Positions 44,114 through 53,608 of a stretch of DNA of 64,000 bases are shown here, piece by piece. Position 1 is the first letter of the stretch. Each line of letters opens with the position of its first letter. The notes below the pieces were generated by a model. The model saw nothing but the letters and a program-made list of their open reading frames with translations, was not told the origin of the DNA and searched no databases. Source of the DNA: Robiginitomaculum sp. (GTDB taxonomy: Bacteria > Pseudomonadota > Alphaproteobacteria > Caulobacterales > Maricaulaceae); NCBI GenBank assembly GCA_021776565.1, contig JAJFFQ010000005.1:62001-126000 (forward strand), read 5' to 3'. Both the position numbers and the translations under genes were made by a program.

Positions 44114-46279
44114 TCACCCCGCGATTTTATCAAAGTCGGCAATTGGTCGTAGAGCATTGCGAATTATTGATAATAACCGTAAGCGGTTTACCCTAATTTC
44201 ATCATTGCTATCATTGACCAAAACATTTTCAAAAAAGAGGTCAATTGGTATTCTAAGTGCCGATAGGGCTTTCATATTTAACAAATAACCATCCAAAGAA
44301 TTAGAGGCACCCCAACCATCAGCATTATTGCCTCCAGCTAATTTTAAAGCAGTGTGTAATGTCTGCTCTTCTGGCTCTATCAGTAAATTTTGGTCAACAT
44401 CGCCAGAAACCGCCTTGCCGTCTTTTTTCTCTTCGATGCGCACGATATTACTGGCGCGTTTGGCCCCGGCCAGTAATTGCTCACCATCTGGTGTTTCAAG
44501 GAAAGTGCCAAGGGCTGTTATCCGGCTAACAATGGACACCAGATCGTCTGCCTCTGGCGTCAGCACGGCATCAATCAAATCATGTCGCGCCCCGGAATCA
44601 CGCAGATAAACTTTCAGGCGGTCGTGGAAGAAACTAATGAGTTCCTTTGGCACAGACAACCGAACCCCATTTTCCAGCACCAGCCTTATCACACCCAGCG
44701 CGGCACGCCTTAGTGCATAAGGGTCTTTTGAGCCTGTGGGTTTTTCATCAATGGCCCAAAAGCCCACCAGCGTATCCAGCTTGTCGGCAAGGGCGACGGC
44801 GACACTGACCGGCTGGGTCGGCACGCTATCGCCTGGCCCCTGGGGCTTGTAGTGATCGCGGATGGCGTTTGCGACTTTCTCTAGATCGTCTTTTGGCAGA
44901 TCGATAAGCCCCCCCACCGACGGCTTCGCCACCTCCTCCCCCGCAAGCGGGGGAGGGTTATCTGATCTCGCCGCACCACCCTTTTCTTTTCCTCCCCTGC
45001 TTGCGGGGGAGGTGTCCTGTAAGGACGGAGGGGGGGCTTCAGCCAGCGCATAATAGCGGCCCATCACCCCTTGTAAGCTCGTGAATTCGACCACCATCTC
45101 GGTGGTCAGATCGGCCTTGGCCAATTTTGCGGCGCGTTCAGCCAGATCAGCATCGGCACCCACTATGGGCGCAAGCTCGCGAGCCAAAACGGCGACCCGT
45201 TCCATCTTGTCATGCACACTACCAAGCTTTTGGTGAAACACCACGTCGCGCAATTTCTCCACGCGCTCACCCAATGGCGTTTTCAAATCCATGTCCCAAA
45301 AATAGCGCGCATCGGCGAGGCGGGCCGTTAGCACTCGTTCATTGCCCGCCGCAATGGCCGCGCCGCCATCCGGGGCATCCAGATTGGCAATGACGATGAA
45401 GTGCGGGGCGACCTTGCCAGTTGCCGGGTCGCGGACGGTGAAATATTTTTGGTGCTTGGCCATGGATAACTGGATGACCTCGGGCGGTAGTTGCAAAAAC
45501 GCCTCGTCCATATCACCAAGGAGCGCGACCGGCCATTCAGCCAGCCCGGTGACCTCTTCGAGCAATGTCGCATCTTCAACCAGTTCAAGATTGTTGGCTT
45601 TGCACAGCGCCGCGATCTGCTCGCTAATTATCTTTTTACGCTCCCTAGCGTCCAGAATGACCTTGCCTTGCTCGGCCAGGGTTTTTTGATAATCAGCAAA
45701 ACCGGATACCTCAAACGGCCCCGGCCCCATCATTCGATGGCCGAAAATCTGGCTGGAGGTGCGCACCCCCGCCACTTCAAAATCGACCAGCACGCCATCC
45801 AGCTGGCACAAAATACCGTGCAGGGGCCGCACCCAGCGAAAACCGCCCGCGCCCCATTTCATCGATTTTGGCCAGGGAAAATCACGCATCAGTTTTGGGA
45901 TGATTTGCGCACACGCTTCGCCCGCGCTTAATCCAGGTTTTTCAATAATCGCGACGTAAAAGCTGCCCTTTTTGGCCTCTTGCACGTCGCACTGATCGAT
46001 ACTGTCCAACCCGGCACTGCGCAGAAAACCCGCCAGAGCCTGCTCTGGCGCACCAACACGCGGGCCTTTGCGTTCTTCGCGCACATCCGGTGCCTTTGCG
46101 GGCAAACCGTCAATCACAGCCGTCAAGCGACGCGGGCCAGCGAACGTGCGCAAGTTGGTGAATTCAAACCCGGCATCTTTCAGCGCATCACCCAGCAGAC
46201 GCGCCAGATCCGCCGCCGCACGGGTTTGCATACGGGCCGGAATTTCTTCGCAAGATATTTCAAGCAGGAGTTCAGGCAT
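44114..46279 (-). CDS. glyS: Glycyl-tRNA synthetase, beta subunit, with inserted repeat-derived segment
   Basis: A subunit of the tetrameric bacterial GlyRS. The start at MPELLLEISCEEIPARMQTR matches the family. Typical regions are FAGPRRLTAVI, FPWPKSMKWGAGGFRWVRPL, EDATLLEEVTGLAEWPVALL and the C-terminal ALRRAALGVIRLVLENG. Between YYALAEA and VANAIRDHYKPQGP lies about 45-50 extra residues rich in Pro, Gly, Ser and Lys (PPPSLQDTSPASRGGKEKGG, NPPPLAGEEVAKPSVGG). This segment is the in-frame translation of a palindromic DNA repeat at 44907-45039. The rest of the gene is intact, so the protein is probably functional. Confidence 0.93.
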   Translation of the reverse strand: MPELLLEISCEEIPARMQTRAAADLARLLGDALKDAGFEFTNLRTFAGPRRLTAVIDGLPAKAPDVREERKGPRVGAPEQALAGFLRSAGLDSIDQCDVQEAKKGSFYVAIIEKPGLSAGEACAQIIPKLMRDFPWPKSMKWGAGGFRWVRPLHGILCQLDGVLVDFEVAGVRTSSQIFGHRMMGPGPFEVSGFADYQKTLAEQGKVILDARERKKIISEQIAALCKANNLELVEDATLLEEVTGLAEWPVALLGDMDEAFLQLPPEVIQLSMAKHQKYFTVRDPATGKVAPHFIVIANLDAPDGGAAIAAGNERVLTARLADARYFWDMDLKTPLGERVEKLRDVVFHQKLGSVHDKMERVAVLARELAPIVGADADLAERAAKLAKADLTTEMVVEFTSLQGVMGRYYALAEAPPPSLQDTSPASRGGKEKGGAARSDNPPPLAGEEVAKPSVGGLIDLPKDDLEKVANAIRDHYKPQGPGDSVPTQPVSVAVALADKLDTLVGFWAIDEKPTGSKDPYALRRAALGVIRLVLENGVRLSVPKELISFFHDRLKVYLRDSGARHDLIDAVLTPEADDLVSIVSRITALGTFLETPDGEQLLAGAKRASNIVRIEEKKDGKAVSGDVDQNLLIEPEEQTLHTALKLAGGNNADGWGASNSLDGYLLNMKALSALRIPIDLFFENVLVNDSNDEIRVNRLRLLSIIRNALRPIADFDKIAG
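44907..45039. repeat. Palindromic element (family A relative) within glyS
   Basis: Ends AAGCCCCCCC and GGGGGGGCTT are inverted. Inside, CCTCCTCCCCCGCAAGCGGG and CTCCCCTGCTTGCGGGGGAG pair with each other and match the family A core (CCTCCCCTG...GCGGGGGAGGTG), lacking the CTCATCCTGAGCTTGTCGAA part. The frame stays open across it on the glyS strand. Confidence 0.85.
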
Positions 46280-46284
46280 AGCGT

Positions 46285-47028
46285 TCAAGTTCTTCTTGTT
46301 TGGCAATATGGGCAATCACAAGCTGAATTTGCATATCGCTCATGATGCAAGCCATGGACTACGCCACCAGAAGCGTCAAATCGGTCACGAATTACATCAA
46401 AAAATTCACTATCACCACATTCAAACTTTCTCCACAGGGCATACGCGACTAAATCTGCATATTGAATAATTCTGGTCGCTCTGGAATCTACAAAAAACGG
46501 GACATCAGCAATCCATTTCATTTGTCCCCAAGAGTGTCCACCGGCGCGAAATTCTGCGGCAAGAGCCTGTAGCCGGGTTTCCCGTGTGGATTTATCCATA
46601 ACAATCAATCCGCGTTGATCCTGGCCATCATGACGCTGTCGTGAAAGAAATTGATCGAACCTGCTACATAATTGCTCGAAGGCAAACTCGACTGGATCAC
46701 GGTCAGGAATAGCTGTTTTTTCGACGACCACACCAAACAACCGGCTTGGGCCACGGATGGTCGATATTTTCGCCAAGGCATCTGAAATTATAGTTCTTCG
46801 ATCTCCTCTTCCCCGGATTTGCCGCCATTTCTTTCTGCCTGCCAGTATTTCGTTACCATGTAGTTCAAGTTTTTGCGGTTCGGGCAATCCCGTCTCTGTT
46901 ACCAGAACTTCCAGAGCCTGATCCAGATGATAGATTTGCCGTTCAAACAATGCGATTCCACCCAAAAAGAAATGCTTTTCATTAGGGTTACGCGCAGAGC
47001 CGGAATCATCAATGTAGAGGATATACAT
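46285..47028 (-). CDS. DUF3800-domain protein
   Basis: A 247-residue protein from MYILYIDDSGSARNPNEKHF. The DUF3800 hallmarks are the N-terminal DDSG in a RNase H-like strand, the FFLGGIALF region, an internal RGLIVMDKSTRET, and the C-terminal RIIQYADLVAYALWRKFE helix with Asp, which together resemble a divergent RNase H fold. Function is unknown; genes of this type occur in accessory and phage-derived regions. It is set between the cupin and glyS genes on the same strand, six bases before glyS, so it has probably been inserted into the glyQ-glyS operon. Confidence 0.85.
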   Translation of the reverse strand: MYILYIDDSGSARNPNEKHFFLGGIALFERQIYHLDQALEVLVTETGLPEPQKLELHGNEILAGRKKWRQIRGRGDRRTIISDALAKISTIRGPSRLFGVVVEKTAIPDRDPVEFAFEQLCSRFDQFLSRQRHDGQDQRGLIVMDKSTRETRLQALAAEFRAGGHSWGQMKWIADVPFFVDSRATRIIQYADLVAYALWRKFECGDSEFFDVIRDRFDASGGVVHGLHHERYANSACDCPYCQTRRT

Positions 47029-47166
47029 ATTAAAGCAGCCGGGCGGGATCGACGTCCCGACGAACCGCGTAAAAGGCAGCTCTCCCGACTGTTCGATCAT
47101 TATATACTGGATTTCTTATCCGTTTGACAACAAAAAACTGTAGTCGATTAACAAACGTGGCCCCGC

Positions 47167-47535
47167 TCATGACAGTCGCTCCGCTGCTTTGGTGTGCGCG
47201 CTCACCGGGCCATCACCGGTATTGACCACATCCTTGTGCTCGATCAGCAGCACCTTGACCTCGCCCTCATTGGCAACGGGGCGATGTTCCACACCTTTGG
47301 GAATGACGATCAATTCGCCGGGGCCAAGGGTTTGCACCCCATCGCGAAATTCAAGGCGTAAATTTCCTTCCACGATGAAAAACATCTCGTCGGCATCGCC
47401 GTGGGTGTGCCAGGGAAAGTCACCCGCCAGGCGCGTCAGCTTGATCTGGTAATCATCAAGATCGGCAATGATTTTAGGCGACCATGTATCAAAGAAGCGC
47501 GCAAACTGCTCTTCGAGATTTACTTTTACACTCAT
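47167..47535 (-). CDS. Cupin-domain protein
   Basis: A 122-residue single-domain cupin. Motif 1 is [22 protein letters not shown] with two His and a Glu as metal ligands; motif 2 is [20 protein letters not shown] with the last His. It is probably a small metal-dependent enzyme or sensor in the cytoplasm. The start overlaps the glyQ stop by four bases, so it is translationally coupled to glyQ. No substrate can be assigned. Confidence 0.88.
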   Translation of the reverse strand: MSVKVNLEEQFARFFDTWSPKIIADLDDYQIKLTRLAGDFPWHTHGDADEMFFIVEGNLRLEFRDGVQTLGPGELIVIPKGVEHRPVANEGEVKVLLIEHKDVVNTGDGPVSAHTKAAERLS

Positions 47536-48410
47536 GCGCTGGCCCCCTCTATGGCCACCCAGGCCTTGGCGCAGCCCTTGGTCAGATCACGCACCCAGGC
47601 AATGTAGGACGCACGCTCGGTGGCCGAAACCACGCCTCTGGCGTCCAGCATATTAAACGCATGGCTGGCCTTGAGGGCAAAATCATAGGCGGGAAGCGGC
47701 AAGTTTGCCTCTAACAACGTGGTGCATTGCGCCTCAGCATCTTCAAACCAGCGTCTGAACATATCGGTATTGGCAATTTCAAAATTAAACTCTGAAAACT
47801 GGCGCTCGTTTTCCTGAAATACGTCACCGTATGTGAGACCCGCACCATTAAAATCAAGATCATAAATACTGTCCACGCCCTGAACATAGGTGGCCAGACG
47901 CTCCAGCCCATAGGTAAGTTCGCCCGATACAGGGCTGACATCCATGCCGCCGACCTGCTGAAAGTAAGTAAACTGGCTGACCTCCATGCCGTCGCACCAG
48001 ACCTCCCAACCCAAACCCCAGGCACCCACGGTTGGGTTTTCCCAATCATCCTCGACAAAGCGCACATCGTGCAATTTCATATCAATACCAATGGCCTCAA
48101 GGCTTTTCAGGTATAAATCCTGTAGGTCATCGGGGTTGGGTTTCAGGATCACCTGAAACTGGTAATAATGCTGTAGTCGGTTTGGATTTTCACCATAACG
48201 GCCATCAGCCGGGCGGCGCGAAGGCTGCACATAGGCGGCGCGCCACGGCTTTGGCCCCAGCGCACGCAAAGAGGTGGCCGGGTGCAAGGTGCCCGCACCC
48301 ACCTCCAGATCGTAAGGTTGCAAAATTGCGCAGCCTTGATCGGCCCAATAGCGTTGCAGGGTTAGAATCAAATCCTGAAAATTGAGCGGTTTTTTATGTG
48401 ATTCAGACAT
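47532..48410 (-). CDS. glyQ: Glycyl-tRNA synthetase, alpha subunit
   Basis: A 292-residue catalytic subunit. The start at [20 protein letters not shown] matches the family; the frame is open 54 codons further but codes unrelated basic sequence. Strong family blocks are [76 protein letters not shown] and [12 protein letters not shown]. It is separated from glyS by a cupin and a DUF3800 gene, though all four share strand and direction. Confidence 0.96.
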   Translation of the reverse strand: MSESHKKPLNFQDLILTLQRYWADQGCAILQPYDLEVGAGTLHPATSLRALGPKPWRAAYVQPSRRPADGRYGENPNRLQHYYQFQVILKPNPDDLQDLYLKSLEAIGIDMKLHDVRFVEDDWENPTVGAWGLGWEVWCDGMEVSQFTYFQQVGGMDVSPVSGELTYGLERLATYVQGVDSIYDLDFNGAGLTYGDVFQENERQFSEFNFEIANTDMFRRWFEDAEAQCTTLLEANLPLPAYDFALKASHAFNMLDARGVVSATERASYIAWVRDLTKGCAKAWVAIEGASA

Positions 48411-48465
48411 AGTGTCTGACCTACCCAGACAAGCCCCAAAGGGCAAGGTATTATTGCGCCCGAAA

Positions 48466-49230
48466 TCAGCCGCGCACCGCGCCAACCGCTTCCAGTGCGA
48501 TGCGTTTCTCGCCCGTGAGGATCGCTTCGGCCTCTGGTGTCCAGCCCTGTCTTTCTTTGTGGCCGGTTTCATGAATAATAACGGGTGCCAATAACACCAG
48601 TGGACTTTTTACATTCCTGCGCGCGCGCACAATAATGCGATGTGCTGCCTCGCCAAAGCGTGGAGCAATCGGCAAAATGCGTATATCGCCCGCCCGACCG
48701 GCAAATATATTCAGACAATCACTCAGCCGGTCAGCGCGTTGTATCAACGTCACATACCCCTTGGCGCGGGTCAGGCGCAGCGCCGTTTCAATCCAGTCTT
48801 TCAGCTTTGCGCCATCATTGATAAAGGCGGTGTCCTTGCCCGCCTTGGGCAAACGAAGGGCGTTGGAGTCATCAAAATAGGGCGGGTTTAGAAAAACATG
48901 GTCAAAACTGTCAGGTCGCAGAACCTTTGGCGGTGTTACCACGCTGCCTTGATGCAGGGCAATTCTGTCTGAAAAATTATTCTCGGAAGTATTTTGTCTG
49001 GCCAGCGCCAAAATATCCCCATGTTTTTCAAGGCCGGTGAAATTGGTTTCCGGGTTCTGCTGTGCCGCACATATGAGTGCCGTGCCAGCCCCGCACCCCA
49101 ATTCCAGCGCCTGTTGGTTTTTCTTTACATGAACGGCGCTGGCCAGCAAAACCGCATCCAGCCCGGCGCGATAGCCTTTGGCTTGACGAACGCTTACGCG
49201 CCCTCCCAGAAACGCTATCTTTTCAGTCAT
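48466..49230 (-). CDS. TrmN6-like tRNA adenine-N6 methyltransferase
   Basis: A 254-residue class I methyltransferase. The SAM-binding loop is [16 protein letters not shown] and the catalytic motif of N6-adenine methyltransferases is FLNPPYF (Asn115-Tyr118). These features match YfiC/TrmN6, which modifies A37 of tRNA-Val. The ATG at 49230 overlaps the DUF2007 stop codon by eight bases, so translation is probably coupled. The tRNA target is inferred from homology. Confidence 0.82.
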   Translation of the reverse strand: MTEKIAFLGGRVSVRQAKGYRAGLDAVLLASAVHVKKNQQALELGCGAGTALICAAQQNPETNFTGLEKHGDILALARQNTSENNFSDRIALHQGSVVTPPKVLRPDSFDHVFLNPPYFDDSNALRLPKAGKDTAFINDGAKLKDWIETALRLTRAKGYVTLIQRADRLSDCLNIFAGRAGDIRILPIAPRFGEAAHRIIVRARRNVKSPLVLLAPVIIHETGHKERQGWTPEAEAILTGEKRIALEAVGAVRG

Positions 49231-49447
49231 TGTCTGCATCATAGTCCTGTTTGATGGTCAGGATCATCTCTTTGGCCTCATCTTCTTCCTCATCCAGCAC
49301 CATCAGGCGTCGCTGGATAGCCATAACCGAGCCATCCAGTACACTGGTATGATTATCAAAGATCACCGGATGCAAGTTCGCTTCACTCAATCTCATTTCA
49401 ATATATGATAAAAACACCGGGTCATTGGTGCGCAATATCTCTTTCAT
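49223..49447 (-). CDS. DUF2007-domain protein
   Basis: A 74-residue small protein: MKEILRTNDPVFLSYIEMRL, SEANLHPVIFDNHTSVLDG, then QRRLMVLDEEEDEAKEMIL. This matches the DUF2007 signal-transduction-like domain, found alone in many proteobacteria. It overlaps the methyltransferase start. It is divergent from the polyprenyl synthase gene. No function is known. Confidence 0.85.
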   Translation of the reverse strand: MKEILRTNDPVFLSYIEMRLSEANLHPVIFDNHTSVLDGSVMAIQRRLMVLDEEEDEAKEMILTIKQDYDADND

Positions 49448-49599
49448 TGTCTCTCCATTGCATTTTTACGATCACAGGGATTTGTGCTGGCAATCATGCA
49501 CAGAAACATAACTGCCCTTGCCGCGCAATCGGCCACTCACTATCCTTGTCGGTGGTTAAACTTGTTCAGGGGGCCATTTTGGCGCTGACAAAGACAATC

Positions 49600-50601
49600 A
49601 TGGAACCAGAACCTCTGGTTACCACCAGTGCCATAGAGCGGCTGGAGAGCGCCTTTGCCAATGAGTTGGCACAGGTTAACGCCCTGATCGTAGAGCGGAT
49701 GCAAAGCCCGGTTGGCATGATCCCCGATCTGGCATCGCATCTGGTGCGCGCCGGGGGCAAGCGTCTGCGGCCACTGATTACCCTGGCGGCGGCGGATTTG
49801 GCTGGATACAAAGGCGATGCCCATTACAAACTGGCCGCCACCGTAGAATTTATTCATTCGGCCACCCTGTTACATGACGATATTGTTGATGGCTCGCCCT
49901 TGCGCCGGGGTAAACCGGCAGCCAATACGGTATGGGGCAATTCTGCGTCCGTACTGGTCGGAGACTTTCTGTTTGCCCGCGCTTTTTCGCTTATGGTCGA
50001 AACCGGGAGCCTTCGGGTACTGGATATTCTGGCCGGAGCGTCGTCTATCATTGCCGAAGGTGAAGTGCGTCAGCTCGCCGCCATCGCCAATCTGGATATG
50101 AGCGAGCCGGAATACATGCAAATCATCGAGGCCAAGACGGCGGAACTGTTTGCCTCGGCGGCGCGGGTTTCAGCGGTGATTGCCGGCCTGCCACAGCCTC
50201 AGGAACTGGCGCTGGATCGTTATGGACGAGAACTTGGACTGGCGTTTCAACTGGTCGATGATGCGCTTGATTATTCCGGTAATGCCCAAAAACTGGGCAA
50301 AGCGGTCGGCGATGATTTTCGCGAGGGTAAAATCACCATGCCTGTGGCCAAGGCCATGAAGGCAGCCAGTGTTGACGAGCAGGGATTTTGGACAGACGTT
50401 TTCAGCAAACCCGAACGTAACAAGGCGGATTTGGATAAAGCCATGACATTGATGACAAGACATAGAGCCGTGCAAGCCACCCTGGATCAGGCAAAAACAC
50501 ATATCACCAGCGCCAAAGCGGCTTTGCAAGTTTTTGCACCCTGTAAAACCCGCACCCTGCTCTGCGATGTTTGTGATTTTGTTGTTGAGCGTTCATTTTA
50601 G
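49600..50601 (+). CDS. ispB: Polyprenyl (octaprenyl) diphosphate synthase
   Basis: A 333-residue trans-prenyltransferase that makes the ubiquinone side chain. The first Asp-rich motif is LLHDDIVD (Asp93, Asp94, Asp97) and the second LVDDALDYSG (Asp220, Asp221, Asp224). GGKRLRP carries the substrate-binding Lys and Arg. The ATG beginning MEPEPLVTTSAIERLESAFA matches the family start, although the frame extends 65 codons upstream. Chain length cannot be read from sequence. It is followed directly by the 50602 gene. Confidence 0.9.
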   Translation: MEPEPLVTTSAIERLESAFANELAQVNALIVERMQSPVGMIPDLASHLVRAGGKRLRPLITLAAADLAGYKGDAHYKLAATVEFIHSATLLHDDIVDGSPLRRGKPAANTVWGNSASVLVGDFLFARAFSLMVETGSLRVLDILAGASSIIAEGEVRQLAAIANLDMSEPEYMQIIEAKTAELFASAARVSAVIAGLPQPQELALDRYGRELGLAFQLVDDALDYSGNAQKLGKAVGDDFREGKITMPVAKAMKAASVDEQGFWTDVFSKPERNKADLDKAMTLMTRHRAVQATLDQAKTHITSAKAALQVFAPCKTRTLLCDVCDFVVERSF

Positions 50602-51240
50602 ATGAGTATTCCCGACTGGCTGTTTTATCTGCTGGCCGTAATGTTTGCCGCAGCCCTTATTGCGTTTTCGCTAGAGTATTGGCCGGAACGACCCCGAGGG
50701 GACAGCCCGTTTTCGGGGGCGCCAGAAAAAGGCTTTGTCATCACTGGTAAGCAATTAAGCCTTATGCAAGCAGCACAGGGTTTGACCGCTTCCCTGGTTG
50801 AGGAAGACGGTGTCATTTTTTTACGGGCCGCCGCCGGTCAGGCACCCGATGACGGCACCGGCTCGGCAGGTGTGTTTCTGACTTTACCTAAAATTTTCAG
50901 CGACGCTTTTGCCAAAACAACGATTGAACTAAGCATGCTGGTGCGCAGTGCCGGGCCAGACCCGTCACCAGAAGCCATGATCGCCTATTATTCGCCCGGG
51001 CGCACAAACAGCACCCCGGTTTTATGTCCATTATCGGCGAACTGGCAAACATGCACCCTGCATTATCAACCACCGGCAACAACGAACAGTGCCGATGTGG
51101 ACTTTGTCGGGGTATGGCCTGATCTGGAAGGATTAAGCCGCACCGTTGATATAGTGGAGGTGCGGGTTCAGCCACTGGCTAATACCGTGCCTGATGGGTC
51201 AAAAAAACCTGCGGCGCAAATGCTTCGCCGCGACCAGTAA
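50602..51240 (+). CDS. Membrane-anchored protein, unknown function
   Basis: A 212-residue protein with one N-terminal helix (LFYLLAVMFAAALIAFSLEY) and a periplasmic domain that looks beta-rich (GVFLTLPKIFSDAFAKTTIE, then DFVGVWPDLEG), with two cysteines (VLCPLSANWQTCTLHY) that could form a disulfide. The ATG directly follows the ispB stop, so the two form an operon. The end overlaps the convergent acyltransferase gene by 42 bp. I recognise no family. Confidence 0.7.
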   Translation: MSIPDWLFYLLAVMFAAALIAFSLEYWPERPRGDSPFSGAPEKGFVITGKQLSLMQAAQGLTASLVEEDGVIFLRAAAGQAPDDGTGSAGVFLTLPKIFSDAFAKTTIELSMLVRSAGPDPSPEAMIAYYSPGRTNSTPVLCPLSANWQTCTLHYQPPATTNSADVDFVGVWPDLEGLSRTVDIVEVRVQPLANTVPDGSKKPAAQMLRRDQ

Positions 51241-52254
51241 AGGCACTTCAACAAATCTGTGCAAGCCTTGCCCTGCCAGCAAGGCAATGCCCAAAAAAGC
51301 TGGTAGTATCAGAAGATTATCCACTGGGCCTGTCGCGGCAACATACACCCATAACCGCCCTGCCGCACTTAAGGTTAGAACATGGCTGAGATATAACGCA
51401 TAGGATTGATCGCCCAGCCAGACAAGAATTTGCGAAAAGCCTTTTCCGGCGCGCTCTGCACCTGCTGCACCATAAACAATCAACGAAACAGATGGTGTAA
51501 AACTGGCGGCGCGGGGCCAGCCTTCCCAAAAAACCAGGCCCGTTCTCAAAGACAAATAGCACGCAATAATAAACAGCACGACACCGGCAATAAAGGCCGG
51601 TTTCCAGCCCCGACAATCAAAGCGTTTGACGGCCAACGCCGCCAGTGCGCCGCCCAGAAATTCAAAGCTAAGCGGGTTGAACAACAGCGCCATTTTCGGG
51701 CCATGCGTTCCAGCACCGCCCAAAAACCCCACGAACACGGCTGCGCCCCATAACAGCAATGCCCATAGCCGAAACCGGGGCACCATCAGCACAATAAAGC
51801 CGAAAACCAGATAAAAATACATTTCATGGATCAGCGTCCAGCCGACCGCCAGCAAGGGCTGGAATTGCGACGGCCACAGCGCAAAGGAGCTGAACAGGGA
51901 CACCCCGACATTGCTGGTAAAGACCAGATCAGGACGGAATAGCCACAGCAAAAGTACCAGACCACTGACCAGCCAGTAAAGCGGGTAAATCCGGCTTATT
52001 CGAGCGAACATAAACGATGCGGCTGACTGCGCTCCCCTGGGCGCGCTCCAGGCCACATAAACCATAACAAACCCGGAAATGGCGAAAAACAAATCAACGC
52101 CGGAAAGGCCAACACTAAAAAAATTACCAAGCACCTGGTCACCGGCATACTTGCGCTCAATAACTTGCAAGTGCGACAACACCACCAACAGCACGGCAAT
52201 ACCGCGCAAAGCCTGGATGTTTGCAAGGCGGGTGGGTGTGCTTACAATGGACAT
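51199..52254 (-). CDS. Acyltransferase 3-family membrane protein
   Basis: A 351-residue protein with about ten membrane helices. The opening NIQALRGIAVLLVVLSHL (conserved R and H), GVDLFFAISGFVMVYV and FMFARISRIYPLYWLVSGL are the family signature. These enzymes transfer acyl groups to surface sugars such as O-antigen, exopolysaccharide or Nod factors. The substrate is unknown. No polysaccharide genes are adjacent. Confidence 0.9.
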   Translation of the reverse strand: MSIVSTPTRLANIQALRGIAVLLVVLSHLQVIERKYAGDQVLGNFFSVGLSGVDLFFAISGFVMVYVAWSAPRGAQSAASFMFARISRIYPLYWLVSGLVLLLWLFRPDLVFTSNVGVSLFSSFALWPSQFQPLLAVGWTLIHEMYFYLVFGFIVLMVPRFRLWALLLWGAAVFVGFLGGAGTHGPKMALLFNPLSFEFLGGALAALAVKRFDCRGWKPAFIAGVVLFIIACYLSLRTGLVFWEGWPRAASFTPSVSLIVYGAAGAERAGKGFSQILVWLGDQSYALYLSHVLTLSAAGRLWVYVAATGPVDNLLILPAFLGIALLAGQGLHRFVEVPLLVAAKHLRRRFF

Positions 52255-52315
52255 GCCCCCCGCTTAACCGGATTAGGGCGCACAGGAAAGAGCAAGAAGA
52301 AAAGGAAATTCACAA

Positions 52316-53005
52316 GTGTCCCGGACAATTTTTACTCCGCCGCCCCTTATCACCATTCCGGTTGTCGCAGATGAGGCACGGTTTGCCGTTCGCCGGGTGT
52401 TTTGTGCCGGACGCAATTATGCAGATCACGTTGTGGAAATGGGCGGTCAGGTGAGCACTACACCACCGGTATTTTTTACCAAGCCAGCCTCAGCCCTGGT
52501 CAGTGATGGCCACGACGTTCCCTATCCGCGCGCCACCACAAACCTGCATCATGAAATTGAGCTTGTCCTGGCGCTTGGCAAACCATTGCAACAGGCCAGT
52601 GAGGACGACGCAAGCAAGGCGGTTTACGGTCTGGCCACCGGAATTGACCTGACCCGGCGGGATTTACAGGCACAGGCCAAAGCAAAATCTGCGCCCTGGG
52701 CCGCCGCCAAGGCCTTTGACCATAGCGCCCCTATCGGCCCGATCACGCCCTTGGCCGGGCCATTAGGCCCGCTTGCCGGGGCTATCCGCCTTAGCGTTAA
52801 TGGCTCGATCAGACAGGAGGGCGACCTTGCCCATATGCTCATGCCACCGGCAAAATTGTTGGCAGCCTTATCTGAACTGTTTGATCTGAAACCCGGAGAT
52901 CTGGTATTCACCGGCACCCCGGCAGGCGTTGGCCCCTTGCAACGCAATGATGTGGTCGTAGGCAGCGCGCACGGCACAGAAGGCGTTCGTTTTACTGTGG
53001 TTTAG
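52316..53005 (+). CDS. Fumarylacetoacetate hydrolase-family enzyme
   Basis: A 229-residue protein with a GTG start. The FAH fold is shown by VFCAGRNYADHVVEMG, PPVFFTKPASALVSDG, the metal ligands in HHEIELVLALG (E-x-E) and GIDLTRRDLQA, then LVFTGTPAGVGPLQRND. Such enzymes cleave C-C bonds or decarboxylate oxaloacetate (FAHD1-like acylpyruvases). The compact length is that of FAHD1-like members. The substrate is not determined. Confidence 0.87.
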   Translation: MSRTIFTPPPLITIPVVADEARFAVRRVFCAGRNYADHVVEMGGQVSTTPPVFFTKPASALVSDGHDVPYPRATTNLHHEIELVLALGKPLQQASEDDASKAVYGLATGIDLTRRDLQAQAKAKSAPWAAAKAFDHSAPIGPITPLAGPLGPLAGAIRLSVNGSIRQEGDLAHMLMPPAKLLAALSELFDLKPGDLVFTGTPAGVGPLQRNDVVVGSAHGTEGVRFTVV

Positions 53006-53385
53006 ATGCCACCACCATGAACCAGATAAAACGTCAGATTGCCCACGAACAGGGTTGCAGCGACCATCAATATCCAGCGCGATGGCTGTTTTTTGGGCGC
53101 GCAAGAGCTGTGACCACAGGTTTGGGTGCCACAATCACGCCGGGCGCTGATCCATTGGGCCAGCACACCGACCAACAATGCAAATCCAGAAAAAATCAGC
53201 AAATGCAGTTCAAACTGGTGCATGAACAAATGCATGTCGCCTACCCATGGGGCCACAGCGGTTAGCGCGCCGGCCCCTGCGGTTAGCGCCACTACATTCA
53301 TCAAAGCGGGTAAACCACAGCAAAATACATGGCTGAGAAGAGCGGCCAGATTGGCATGATGGGCGGCATGGGCAATGCGTTGCAC
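53002..53385 (-). CDS. MerC-like small membrane protein
   Basis: A 127-residue protein with four predicted helices. The N-terminus is histidine-rich (RIAHAAHHANLAALLSHVFC) and carries the pair CC in LSHVFCCGLPALMNVV, as in MerC-type metal transport proteins. A loop near residue 90 has three more cysteines (RRDCGTQTCGHSSCAPKK). Metal binding is plausible but unproven. It overlaps the FAH gene by four bases in convergent orientation. A possible Zur site lies upstream. Confidence 0.65.
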   Translation of the reverse strand: MQRIAHAAHHANLAALLSHVFCCGLPALMNVVALTAGAGALTAVAPWVGDMHLFMHQFELHLLIFSGFALLVGVLAQWISARRDCGTQTCGHSSCAPKKQPSRWILMVAATLFVGNLTFYLVHGGGI

Positions 53386-53405
53386 GGCTATTGTCCTCTA
53401 TTACA

Positions 53406-53447
53406 CCTCATGATGAGGTATATTGCTCTATGTTATATTATATCACA
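53406..53447 (-). promoter_or_regulatory. Palindromes upstream of the MerC-like gene, Zur-like box
   Basis: TGTTATATTATATCACA (53431-53447) resembles the dyad TGTTATA/TATAACA of zinc-uptake regulator sites; the right half matches at five of seven bases. A further palindrome CCTCATGATGAGG occupies 53406-53418, 21 bp ahead of the start codon. Zinc control is an inference. Confidence 0.4.
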
Positions 53448-53608
53448 ACGATAAAGACAAAATGCAAGATAATAGCTGGTTTTGCCAACCCAGTGTCATA
53501 CCGACAAAAGTTGGTATCCAGAGCAGAGTCACGGCCTGGATTGCGATTTTCATCGCAATGACGGGCAGAGGGTGTTACAGGGACTGTCCCTTAACTTGTA
53601 CCTCCAGT

